In this document: in pieces, positions 8,541 to 15,963 of the stretch
How the letters are laid out: each line of letters starts with the position of its first letter
Position numbering within the stretch: the first letter of the stretch is position 1
Assembly: GCA_028868535.1 (NCBI GenBank)
Contig: JAGWUH010000013.1
Span: forward strand, 1-64,000
Direction: 5' to 3'
DNA from: Sphingomonadales bacterium
GTDB lineage: Bacteria > Pseudomonadota > Alphaproteobacteria > Sphingomonadales > Sphingomonadaceae
Length of the DNA stretch: 64,000 nt
Translations under genes and position numbers: made by a program
Notes under the pieces: model-generated
What the model was told of the DNA's origin: nothing
Seen by the model: only the letters and a program-made list of their open reading frames with translations
The model's database searches: none

Positions 8541-10391
8541 CTACTGAATTGTAACTGTTCCGCTCGTAACTACGGCCGCACTCACCCAGCTCCACGTTGC
8601 TGTAGTTCCACTGGTCGAGTATATTGCAGCAGATCTCTGCAGCGTTCCGACGCCAGGGACGTATATCTGCGACCAACCTGAGTTAGCGGGCGCGGATCCG
8701 GACCCGTTCAATGCGAAATTAATCTTCGAAGAAAACGACGTAATCATAGTAATAGTTGCGCCATTCAGACTGGTATTGCTCAAAGACCCCATTGGGCCCG
8801 CAGAAGAGTACCCATATTGATATAGGCATCCCTTATAGCAAACAGCCGAACTGCCAGAGGTGATAGTTGCACTCCAGGCAACGTCCCCAATTACGCCGAT
8901 TGCAGACCCAGACAAGATGTTCGCATTGGCGGACGGGCTGTACAGATTGACGGCGAAGGTCTCACTTCCTTCGATGAAACTATCATTGAGTGTCGAGACA
9001 CTGATGGTCGCGCTTGTCTGCCCGGCTGCGAAGTTCAGTGTGCCCGACGCTGAGTTGTAGTCGCTGCCGGCCGCTGCACTGCCGTCGGCGGTCGCATAAT
9101 TGACACTGGCAGCGCTTGTTGTCGTCCCGGCGCGGCTAACTGTGAATACGAGGTTGCCTCCTTCAGTTGCGCTCGCATTGCTAATCGAGAACGATGAATC
9201 ATTATCGAGGATCGTGCCAGTGCCGGATGCCGTCGCGATCGTCGTGTTCGCGCTCGGCGACGACAGTGCGATCGTCATTGTTTCTGTGCTCTCGACTACG
9301 TTATCGTCGATAGTCGCAACTGTGATCGTCTTCGTCGATTCACCGGCCGCAAAACTGACACTTCCAGAGACTGCGCCGAAATCGGTGCCAGCAATCGCGC
9401 TTCCGCTGGCAGTGCTGTATATAGCACTTGCCGCGATGCCGGTGTTCCCAGTGCGTGAAACGGTGAACACGAGGTTGCCGCCCTCGGTTGCACTGGCATT
9501 ACCAATCGCGAGATATGCTGGTGCAACGTCGTTGTCGAGAATTGTTCCTGTGGCACTCGATGTCGCAATCGTGGCGCCACTGGTTGCGCCCGAGAGTGAG
9601 ACAGCCATCGTTTCGGTGCTCTCGACTACCGTATCGTCGACAGTCACCACGCTAATCGTCGCCGAAGTCTGGCCGGCCGCAAAATTGAGAGTACCGGACG
9701 TCGCCGTGTAGTCGTCAGGAGCTATCGCACTACCGTTAGCGGTTGCGTAGTTAACGCTGGCGGCACTGGTAGTCGCGCCGCTTCTGGTCACGGTGAATAC
9801 CAGCGCTCCCCCCTCGGTCGCAGTCGCACCGGCAATCGCAAAGCTGGAGTCATTGTCGAGAATGGTGCCGGTGGCCGACGCGGTGCCCAAAGTCGCCCCG
9901 CCCGTTGGCGCCGCAAGGTTTAACGTCATCACCTCCGTGCTCTCGATCACAGGATCGTCGACCGTGGAAACCGTGATCGTCTTCGAAGTCTCGCCGGCCG
10001 CAAAGCTCACCGTGCCTGATGCGGCCGTGTAGTCAGCAGGAGATGTCGCCGAACCGTCAGCAGTTGAATAGCTGACTGAGACTGCTGTCGCGCTAGAGCC
10101 CGAGCGCGTGACGACGAACGAGAGCGTACCGCCCTCGTTAGCCGTCGCGTCCGCAACGGACAAAGAGGGGGGCGGCTGCACACCAGCTACGTTATAGCTA
10201 GTACGATTGCTCGCAGCATCAAACGTGGTCGTAGTCGTCAGCCCGCTGTTGATCGACCCCGTGGTCGATGTACCGATGAGGCGTCCAAACGCGTCATAGT
10301 TGTAGCTGACGACTTCCTGCGCGACGGCAGGTATGACACAGCCGCATGCCAGCAATATCGCTACAACAGCCCGAACAGCCCTTAACCCCAT
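8541..10391 (-). CDS. Secreted Calx-beta repeat protein with YD-repeat N-terminus
   Basis: A 616-residue protein. ATG 10391 is preceded by GGGGG at a 6-nt spacing. A signal peptide ends at IPAVAQ. Residues about 30-65 contain two YD-type motifs (YNYDAFGRLIG, FDAASNRTSYNV) like those of the RHS neighbour. Four Calx-beta repeats follow, each beginning like 'ATEGGNLVFTVSR' and ending 'GTILDND'. The last about 110 residues are a Ser/Thr/Gly-rich segment with two Cys (VCYKGCLY). Calx-beta modules bind calcium and act in adhesion or as extracellular spacers. The next gene, 69 nt downstream, encodes the RHS protein, so the two are probably co-expressed. A surface partner or carrier of the RHS protein is a reasonable guess. 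Confidence 0.88.
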   Translation of the reverse strand: MGLRAVRAVVAILLACGCVIPAVAQEVVSYNYDAFGRLIGTSTTGSINSGLTTTTTFDAASNRTSYNVAGVQPPPSLSVADATANEGGTLSFVVTRSGSSATAVSVSYSTADGSATSPADYTAASGTVSFAAGETSKTITVSTVDDPVIESTEVMTLNLAAPTGGATLGTASATGTILDNDSSFAIAGATATEGGALVFTVTRSGATTSAASVNYATANGSAIAPDDYTATSGTLNFAAGQTSATISVVTVDDTVVESTETMAVSLSGATSGATIATSSATGTILDNDVAPAYLAIGNASATEGGNLVFTVSRTGNTGIAASAIYSTASGSAIAGTDFGAVSGSVSFAAGESTKTITVATIDDNVVESTETMTIALSSPSANTTIATASGTGTILDNDSSFSISNASATEGGNLVFTVSRAGTTTSAASVNYATADGSAAAGSDYNSASGTLNFAAGQTSATISVSTLNDSFIEGSETFAVNLYSPSANANILSGSAIGVIGDVAWSATITSGSSAVCYKGCLYQYGYSSAGPMGSLSNTSLNGATITMITSFSSKINFALNGSGSAPANSGWSQIYVPGVGTLQRSAAIYSTSGTTATWSWVSAAVVTSGTVTIQ

Positions 10392-10735
10392 CTTTGACCC
10401 CCAATGCAATGGCCGAATGGCTCCGTCGGAAAGCCTGAGCTGAAATCTTATGTAGGGTCAATAGACGATCTTAAACTATGCGCGACCTGACGTGAATTGG
10501 GATTAACCTGCGGAGCGGAGCGGGGCGGAGCTAAGCGGCAGTCTGGAAATTTGGTGCATCAGCTCGACGATGACGTAGAGCAACTGCTAGGCTTACGTGA
10601 CGACGCCCGCCTGTTTGAGGCGCAAGTCGCTCCGGCTCGAGCCATGGTCGTCAAACCGGCCGCCAAGGAATCGTTGCTTCGCCTTCACCGGTAATGAAGG
10701 AACTTCGACGTTCCAAGGCGAGATTGAAGCCGCCG
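10392..10735. other. Intergenic region upstream of the Calx-beta/RHS operon
   Basis: 344 bp between the Calx-beta gene start and the end of the XRE regulator gene. It must carry the operon promoter. A short G-rich direct repetition (GCGGAGCGGAGCGGGGCGG, about 10510-10530) is visible. Short frames here have no recognisable similarity; decayed mobile-element DNA is possible but cannot be shown. Confidence 0.4.
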
Positions 10736-11038
10736 TCACTGGGCCCTGTGGCCTGACCTTGTGGTCCGCGATGACGGTGCGCTTCGGATAGGCGCGCGAC
10801 CCAGTGCCTGGCCAATCCGTTTGAGCAGTGCGAACGGGGGCATGCCCAGGGCTCTTTCAAATTCCAACAACTCAAGAAGGTCAATCCGACGTGCGCCCGT
10901 TTCGATCACGGAAACGAACTTCTGGCCCATGCCCATTCGGGCCGAAAGCTCGGTCTGAGTGATACCTACCTCCTCGCGCACCTGAGCGAGCAACGCGGCG
11001 AGTCGGTGGTATTCGTGCCGATCTATGAGCTTAGGCAT
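10736..11038 (-). CDS. XRE-family helix-turn-helix regulator
   Basis: A 100-residue cytoplasmic protein. Residues about 12-70 form a Cro/C1-type helix-turn-helix (LAQVREEVGITQTELSARMG, with 'QKFVSVIETGARRIDL' as the recognition-helix region). The fold normally ends near 'FALLKRI'. The remaining 24 residues are low in hydrophobics and rich in Arg/Ser, and may reflect a fused or damaged 3' end. It lies between the RHS operon and an IS element, both typical of a mobile region. It could regulate neighbouring accessory genes; no operator is evident. Confidence 0.75.
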   Translation of the reverse strand: MPKLIDRHEYHRLAALLAQVREEVGITQTELSARMGMGQKFVSVIETGARRIDLLELLEFERALGMPPFALLKRIGQALGRAPIRSAPSSRTTRSGHRAQ

Positions 11039-11166
11039 GGTTGGTGCATGACGTGAACCTGTCGCAACACGTAACGCTGTTTTTTATTTGGACGAAATTC
11101 GTCTGATTAACTGATAGCACCTTGCTGGCTGTCGGGTCCAGAGCTTTCTGCCTGGTGATCTGACAC

Positions 11167-11305
11167 AATTCGCTGGGCCCTCTCGGGTTAGAGTTTCCCG
11201 ACCTTGTGACCTGCACCCCGTTTCTGGACCGCCCTGCTGGCAGCTTTCCAGCATGCTTGATCCGATACCATTCTCTGGACCACCCGGGGTTAGAGTTTCC
11301 CGGCC
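11167..11305. repeat. Tandem duplication of an IS terminal region
   Basis: The 16-bp sequence GGGTTAGAGTTTCCCG occurs at 11185-11200 and again at 11287-11302, 102 bp apart. Flanking bases also match with divergence: 'ATTC.CTGG.CC' precedes both, and an 'AGCTTTC...TGATC.GA' stretch lies further out. The inner copy belongs to the left end of the IS3-family element; the outer copy looks like an older duplicate of that end. Confidence 0.65.
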
Positions 11306-11309
11306 TGGG

Positions 11310-12149
11310 TCACGGTGACGGGCTGGGTGCGTCACCGGGATTCATCAGCGTGATCGGGGGCTTGTTGCCGATGGCACCATGCGGCCGATCCTCGTTGTAG
11401 TATCTGCGCCACTTCTCCAACTTTTCGCGGGCATCTGCAAGCGTCAGGAACCAGTGGGTGTTCAGGCACTCTGCCCGGAGGCGCCCGTTGAACGCCTCGA
11501 TGTAGGCATTGTCGGTGGGCTTGCCGGGCCGACTGAAGTCGAGCGTGACGTCGTTTGCATACGCCCATAGGTCCAGATCTCGACTGATGAACTCGGAGCC
11601 TTGGTCGACCCGGATCGTCTTGGGATAGCCAACCACGGCACAGGTCCCCTCAAGCGTCTGGACGACGTCCTCGCCACGGTAGCTGAACCGCGGATCCAGC
11701 ACCGGCGAGAACCGCGAGAACGTGTCCACCACCGTCAGCACGCGGATCTTCCGACCCGTTGTCAACTGGTCATGGACAAAGTCCATGGCCCAAACATCAT
11801 TCACGCGGGAGGCCGCGCAGCGGTCTTCCCTCAGCTTTGCCTTCACCCTGCGCTTGGGCGTCTTGTTGCGGAGCTGGAGGCCCAACTCATTGTAAATACT
11901 ATGTGTTCGTTTCATGTTGATCTCCCAGCCTTCGCGGCGAAGAAGAACGTGGACGCGGCGATAGCCGTAGCGGACGCGCGTCTCGCAGATCTCACGGATG
12001 CGGGCTTCGATGCCGGCCTGCTCGCGGCGGCGGGATTTGTAGTGGTACGTCGAGGTGTCCATTTCCAGAACCCGGCAAGCCCGGCGGATCGACACGCCCC
12101 AGTCACTGCGAACCCCGTTCACCAGCTCGCGTTTACGAGCAGGCCTCAC
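11310..12149 (-). CDS. IS3-family transposase OrfB (DDE integrase domain)
   Basis: A 279-residue protein starting with GTG at 12149. An HTH_21-like N-terminus (residues about 40-95, 'YGYRRVHVLLRREGW') precedes the rve integrase core with the DDE triad in 'VWAMDFVHD', 'IRVDQGSEF' and 'NAYIEAFNGRLRAE'. The end of the core ('YYNEDRPHGAIGNKPP') is intact, so the catalytic part appears functional. The start overlaps the orfA stop (GTGA). In this family the active enzyme is usually an OrfAB fusion made by a -1 ribosomal frameshift; no clear slippery A-tract is visible at the junction. Confidence 0.93.
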   Translation of the reverse strand: MRPARKRELVNGVRSDWGVSIRRACRVLEMDTSTYHYKSRRREQAGIEARIREICETRVRYGYRRVHVLLRREGWEINMKRTHSIYNELGLQLRNKTPKRRVKAKLREDRCAASRVNDVWAMDFVHDQLTTGRKIRVLTVVDTFSRFSPVLDPRFSYRGEDVVQTLEGTCAVVGYPKTIRVDQGSEFISRDLDLWAYANDVTLDFSRPGKPTDNAYIEAFNGRLRAECLNTHWFLTLADAREKLEKWRRYYNEDRPHGAIGNKPPITLMNPGDAPSPSP

Positions 12150-12412
12150 AACTTTCGGCGGATGACGTCCTGCAGCATCTCCTTGTCGAGCGAGAGGTCC
12201 GCCACGAGCTTGCGCAGCTTCGCGTTCTCGTCCTCAAGCTGCTTTAACCGGCGCATGTCCGGCGGCAGCATGCCGTCGTACTTCTTCTTCCAGTTGAAAT
12301 AGGTCGCCTGGCTGATGCCAGCCCTGCGGCAGATGTCCGCCACGGGAACGCCGTCCGCTCCCTGCTTCAAAATGAACGCCTTCTGCGCGTCTGAGAATCT
12401 GGATGCCTTCAT
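12146..12412 (-). CDS. IS3-family transposase OrfA (HTH domain)
   Basis: An 88-residue DNA-binding subunit of the IS. Residues about 5-50 form the HTH_8/transposase_8 helix-turn-helix (KQGADGVPVADICRRAGISQ), and residues 55-85 are a leucine-zipper-like coiled coil (LEDENAKLRKLVADL). This partner recognises the terminal inverted repeats. Its stop overlaps the GTG of orfB. The frame is intact and of normal length for the group. Confidence 0.93.
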   Translation of the reverse strand: MKASRFSDAQKAFILKQGADGVPVADICRRAGISQATYFNWKKKYDGMLPPDMRRLKQLEDENAKLRKLVADLSLDKEMLQDVIRRKL

Positions 12413-12484
12413 CGTTCTTCGCTCCTCCCAACCAGGGAGATTACGGCGAAAAACTCTAACTCAAAGCGATCCAGTTTTCAGGGA

Positions 12485-12652
12485 TCAGATCAAAGCCGTC
12501 GTTCCCCAGACGATCCCATCGCCGGCACCCGCACCCTGCTCACTTGCTAGTTCCGGCTCTATCCAAGTTGGCATGGCGAGTTGAAAAAACAGTGCAATGC
12601 CGATCGCGTTGGCGATCAACCAAATCCACCAACGATTCGTCACGACGTCCAT
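12485..12652 (-). pseudogene. Small membrane protein, apparently cut at the IS edge
   Basis: A 55-codon frame from ATG 12652 (MDVVTNRWWIWLIANAIGIALFFQ) encodes one strong hydrophobic helix (about residues 8-24) and then a polar stretch ending abruptly in 'IVWGTTALI'. The stop codon coincides with the TGATCC that may be the outer tip of the IS, so the original gene probably continued and lost its 3' part on insertion. No continuation is recognisable on the other side of the element. An in-frame start at 12688 is also possible. Function unknown. Confidence 0.45.
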
Positions 12653-12710
12653 GAACCGCGTGTAGCCAGCCGACGCGCCGCGATCCACCTTGCTTTATGT
12701 CGCGCCTCGG

Positions 12711-12751
12711 CCCGGCCGCTTTTCTGCGTTCCCCAGCCGGAAGCGGCCGGG
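12711..12751 (-). terminator. Long hairpin downstream of the 93-residue hypothetical gene
   Basis: Perfect 11-bp arms CCCGGCCGCTT and AAGCGGCCGGG are separated by 19 nt. It lies about 50 bp after the stop of the minus-strand gene 12803-13084. It lacks a clean T-run, so it may be a terminator or a transcript-stabilising structure. Confidence 0.4.
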
Positions 12752-12802
12752 TCGGACACGATAACTAAGCCGACATCGCGCCGTAACCACACGGCGGTCT
12801 AA

Positions 12803-13084
12803 CTAAGGATCTAAATAAGGGCCGACCGATGGGTCGAACGTTGTCATTTTGGAATGGTCCAGCTTGCCCATTGGTCCAATTGCCCGCGATAGTTCCGATA
12901 CCGTAGCGTCCGCGTTCTCGAACAGGCCGGAAGGAGGATAGTCGTTCATCCACCACTCTGACCCGTCATCCTCAATTCGCAGCGTTTCAGTCACATACTG
13001 AAAAAGCCCGTCGTCCCGCAGGCAGACCCGTCCGCGCCGCTTCCCGGAAGCAGCAAGGAACACGCTGATTGCTGTTATTGGCAT
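12803..13084 (-). CDS. Conserved small hypothetical protein
   Basis: A 93-residue protein from ATG 13084 (MPITAISVFLAASGKRRGRV). It is soluble, acidic and rich in aromatic residues (CLRDDGLFQYVTETLRIEDD, 'WWMNDYPPSGLF'). No domain is recognised. The even composition and well-formed frame suggest a real gene; small proteins with a similar 'GKRRGRVCLRDDGLFQ' opening occur in sphingomonads as far as I recall, but I cannot confirm that here. The Shine-Dalgarno is weak. It is isolated between the IS-damaged gene and a long intergenic region. Confidence 0.6.
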   Translation of the reverse strand: MPITAISVFLAASGKRRGRVCLRDDGLFQYVTETLRIEDDGSEWWMNDYPPSGLFENADATVSELSRAIGPMGKLDHSKMTTFDPSVGPYLDP

Positions 13085-13576
13085 TTGCAGTCCGTACCAC
13101 CGCGAACGTCCGTTGTCCCCAACTTTGCCGCCGTCGCATGCCGTTGGCAGCCGGCCCGATTGCCGCCGATTGTTCATGAGGGCCGGACCGGCAGCTATCC
13201 ACCTCGAACGAGACAGAAAGCTGCTGGTCGTGTCGGGACGTAAAGGTGCCAAACAATTCGCAACAGGTGCTCAGTCCTGCGACATTTAGCAACACAATCG
13301 CCGGGTAACGCCTGCCATCGATTGCATGATCGGCCTGGCATCGACAGATGCTTTCAATCAATCTACATTGCACGAGATGCGATCGATTGAATGTAGATAC
13401 AACTAGATTTCGCCCGCGCGATAATAAGCCGAGTTCAGAAGTTAAGCTAAGGAACGCTTGCGGGTAATGGCAGCATTTGCCAGTGGCCTGTTCATTCCTG
13501 CTACTTCCCGTCATCCAAGGACGATTTGCACAGTGGCTGGATGCTGGGGCAACTAGTTTCAACAGGAGGGACTGTC
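13085..13576. other. Long intergenic region before the lipoprotein/Slam operon
   Basis: 492 bp with no credible gene on either strand. It must hold the promoter of the lipoprotein/Slam pair. The clearest structure is the dyad at 13361-13398, listed separately. Confidence 0.5.
13361..13398. promoter_or_regulatory. Dyad upstream of the lipoprotein/Slam operon
   Basis: Perfect 9-bp arms ATCTACATT (13361-13369) and AATGTAGAT (13390-13398) are separated by 20 nt, about 180 bp before the lipoprotein start. Operator or RNA hairpin are both possible; no known regulator consensus is recognised. Confidence 0.3.
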
Positions 13577-14542
13577 ATGTTCAATGTTTCCGAGGCCGGA
13601 GTGCGCGCGGCAAGCGTTTTTCGGGCGGGGATGATCGCTTCGACGATCGGCGCTCTTAGCGCCTGTGGTGGTGGAAGCAGCGGAGGGGTGGCCTCGACGC
13701 CCAGTCCACCTTCGTTCACCAGCTTCAGCTCAGTAGCGCCTGGGACGACTGCCACAGTCAATGGCTCGACCCGGGAAGGCAGCTATACCTCAACCAACTC
13801 TGGCAACACGGTCCTGGTGAACTCGGTTAGCGGCGTGACCACTGGATCTGGCTCCGTCCAGTTCAGCACCGACGCGAGCCGTCTATCCACTGGCCTGAAG
13901 CTTACGGGAAGCCAATCGAGCGTAAGCTTCCAGCCGGGTGACGGGTCAACCGGCGTCAATCTTGCCAACATGGGTCTGCCTGGAGCCAACCTCCAGATCT
14001 CCGCAAACAACCAGAACCTGGCGATATATGCGAGCCCCTATACGCTGGGCTACGATTACCAGAGCTTTGGCGTCTGGGCGACTGGGCTCGGAACTGGTTC
14101 AGGCAAGATCGGCGCGATCTCGGTGGGGGCGGCAACGAGCGGCGGCTCCGTACCGACCTCCGGCACAGCAACATTCAATGGGTACGCCGGCGGCATTGTC
14201 GCGATGCAAGGTCAGCCCGGATACGAAGCTTTGGCCAGCGCGCACTTCGTAGCGGACTTCCAGGCTCGCTCACTCGCGATTTCGACCACCAACTCGATGA
14301 TCTACGATGTAGCCACCGGTCAGTCCGGCCTTGCCGGCAACCTCAACTTCTCCGGCACGCTCAACTATGCCGCTGGATCGAACAACCTTACTGGCACGCT
14401 CGCGACCTCGTCGGCGCTTGGCCTCAGCGGCCCAAGCTCGGCGCAGTTCTTCGGCCCGCAAGCGACAGAGGTGGGGGGCACGTTTTACCTCACCAACGCT
14501 ACCAACTCGATCTGGTATATCGGAGCGTTTGGCGGAAAATAA
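13577..14542 (+). CDS. Surface lipoprotein with TbpB-like beta-barrel (Slam substrate)
   Basis: A 321-residue protein. ATG 13577 is preceded by AGGAGG at 7 nt; upstream in-frame starts lack such a site. The signal peptide ends in the lipobox LSAC with Cys30 as the lipidated residue, followed by a GGGSSGG tether. The C-terminal half (about residues 195-321, 'GTATFNGYAGGIVAMQG', 'SLAISTTNSM', 'FYLTNATNSIWYIGAFGG') has the glycine-framed strands of transferrin-binding-protein-B-like barrels. The next gene encodes a Slam-type outer-membrane protein whose ATG overlaps this stop by 1 nt. Slam substrates are TbpB-barrel lipoproteins flipped to the cell surface, so this is very likely its cargo. The ligand is unknown. 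Confidence 0.8.
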   Translation: MFNVSEAGVRAASVFRAGMIASTIGALSACGGGSSGGVASTPSPPSFTSFSSVAPGTTATVNGSTREGSYTSTNSGNTVLVNSVSGVTTGSGSVQFSTDASRLSTGLKLTGSQSSVSFQPGDGSTGVNLANMGLPGANLQISANNQNLAIYASPYTLGYDYQSFGVWATGLGTGSGKIGAISVGAATSGGSVPTSGTATFNGYAGGIVAMQGQPGYEALASAHFVADFQARSLAISTTNSMIYDVATGQSGLAGNLNFSGTLNYAAGSNNLTGTLATSSALGLSGPSSAQFFGPQATEVGGTFYLTNATNSIWYIGAFGGK

Positions 14543-15717
14543 TGAACGCGCTCCGAGGTTTGATCGCTGGCGCCGCTGCATTCGTTGCAGCGGCGCCTTC
14601 ATTTGCAGACACCGCTCCCACCCAGATCGAAATCCAAAGTCAATTCGTCCAGGCGATCGCCGCAATCAACGCGCATGAATATCCGCGAGCCGAGAAGATC
14701 CTTCGCCAGCTCTACGCGGTCGCGCCGACGCCCCGTATCCGGCTGGAACTGGCCCGAACTCTTGCTCTGGCTAATCGTCGGAAGGAAGCGCTCGCGCTCT
14801 TTCACCAGGCCCTGGCTGATCGTCCGCCAGCCGCGGTACGTGCCACAATAATGACGTTCATCAACCAGCTCAATCGCTCGAATGGCTACGTTCATTTCAG
14901 CGTAGCGGCTGGCAAGTTCCACAACCCGCTCCAGCAACCCGACCCGTTTACCTTCGACTTCCATGGACTCGCTCTGCACTACGTACCCGACGAGCAGCTG
15001 CGCAACGTATGGGGGCTTACATACAGCGCCGATGCGGCCAAGTCGCTCGGGCCTAAGGACAGCGTCGATGCTTCCGTTTCGTTTCGCAATCTACCTCGCT
15101 CCGAGGCAGACCGGTTGGTCATCGATGCGTCATGGACGCATACATTCGGCCGAAGCCTAATGGCCCGGGTTGGCTTGTTGCACTTCGGACAATTCCAGCA
15201 AACATACGATGCACCATACATGGAAGTGGTCGCGGCTAAGCCGTTAAGCTCTGCGATCCAGTTGCGCCCAGATGTGCGGGTATCTTACCAGATCTCCGGC
15301 TTCAGTTCGAAACTGTCGGCATGGAACGCTGACGCGTTCTTCGCACTGACCTCGACCCCGAAGCCCAACAAGTTCTATGCGCTGGGCTTGACTTATCAAC
15401 GTCACAGCGCAGGCCTCGCCGAGCAAAGCTATTCGAGCGCAGGCCTGCGCGGGATTCTCGACATCAAAGGCAAGACGATCGACGTCAACGCCTCGGCGCA
15501 GCTGCGCCTCACAAAGTTCGATGCCGCCGATCCGTTCTGGGGCATTACCCGATCTGACCGATCAGCCTTTGCCGTGGCAAACGTAATCCTCAATCACGTG
15601 CACATTCGCAAACTTCATCCAATGGCAAGTGTGTCGTGCGACAGCACCCATTCTAACATTGCATTCTTTCGATCATCGGGATGCGATGTATCATTGGGGA
15701 TACACAGCGATCTGTAA
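14542..15717 (+). CDS. Slam-family (DUF560) outer-membrane surface lipoprotein assembly modifier
   Basis: A 391-residue protein starting in a TAATG overlap with the lipoprotein gene. A signal peptide ends near PSFADTAP. Residues about 35-110 form TPR-like helices ('EYPRAEKILRQLYAVAPTPRIRLELARTL', split here by the two-helix turn), and residues about 125-391 are amphipathic beta-strands of a barrel, closing with aromatic-rich strands. This periplasmic-TPR plus barrel plan is that of Slam proteins, which move surface lipoproteins across the outer membrane (type XI secretion). The barrel end 'SSGCDVSLGIHSDL' lacks the usual terminal Phe, as in several Slam members. Pairing with a TbpB-like lipoprotein strongly supports the call. 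Confidence 0.78.
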   Translation: MNALRGLIAGAAAFVAAAPSFADTAPTQIEIQSQFVQAIAAINAHEYPRAEKILRQLYAVAPTPRIRLELARTLALANRRKEALALFHQALADRPPAAVRATIMTFINQLNRSNGYVHFSVAAGKFHNPLQQPDPFTFDFHGLALHYVPDEQLRNVWGLTYSADAAKSLGPKDSVDASVSFRNLPRSEADRLVIDASWTHTFGRSLMARVGLLHFGQFQQTYDAPYMEVVAAKPLSSAIQLRPDVRVSYQISGFSSKLSAWNADAFFALTSTPKPNKFYALGLTYQRHSAGLAEQSYSSAGLRGILDIKGKTIDVNASAQLRLTKFDAADPFWGITRSDRSAFAVANVILNHVHIRKLHPMASVSCDSTHSNIAFFRSSGCDVSLGIHSDL

Positions 15718-15884
15718 TCGGCAAACGGGGGGCACAGTCCGTGGACCCCTTCCAGTGTGTACTAGAGCATGGCCGTTTGAAGCAGTCGGATGGATTTGAA
15801 TGGAGCCGTTTCACCGAAGTGCCGATCATTGCACTTCGAAGGAGCAGGAGGCAGACTGCCGACAGCGGAGTTATTCCGCAATTA

Positions 15885-15920
15885 CGGCTTCAACCCGGCA
15901 ACACTTGCAAGCTGAAGCCG
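15885..15920. terminator. Hairpin between convergent genes
   Basis: Perfect 8-bp arms CGGCTTCA (15885-15892) and TGAAGCCG (15913-15920) lie between the Slam gene (+) and the PEP-CTERM gene (-). There is no T-run. It may terminate one or both units; the rest of 15718-15963 shows no gene. Confidence 0.3.
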
Positions 15921-15963
15921 GTTGTACGGCGGCTTGTAGCTGTCCGATGCGCGGCGCCGCCAA

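Larger units (their letters stand above)
11275..12474 (-). mobile_element. IS3-family insertion sequence, about 1.2 kb
   Basis: Two overlapping transposase genes lie between imperfect inverted ends. The left end at 11275 reads CTGGACC...GGGGTTAGAGTTT, and the right end at 12474 read inward is CTGGATC...TGAGTTAGAGTTT. The 1200-bp length and the orfA/orfB layout fit the IS3 family (IS407-like group). A TGATCC sequence occurs just outside each end (11258-11263 and 12482-12487), so the true tips may lie there, giving about 1230 bp. I see no clear target-site duplication. Confidence 0.85.

Noticed and set aside
8866..10180. Regularly spaced repeats that could suggest a CRISPR array
   Set aside because: The spacing (about 300 bp) and in-frame coding content show they are Calx-beta protein repeats.
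10497..10694. Short plus-strand frame upstream of the Calx-beta operon
   Set aside because: No ribosome site, no family, and a skewed start in repetitive G-rich DNA.
11258..12487. TGATCC on both sides of the IS as a target-site duplication
   Set aside because: The two copies are in inverted orientation and differ in distance from the terminal repeats, so they are more likely part of the IS ends.
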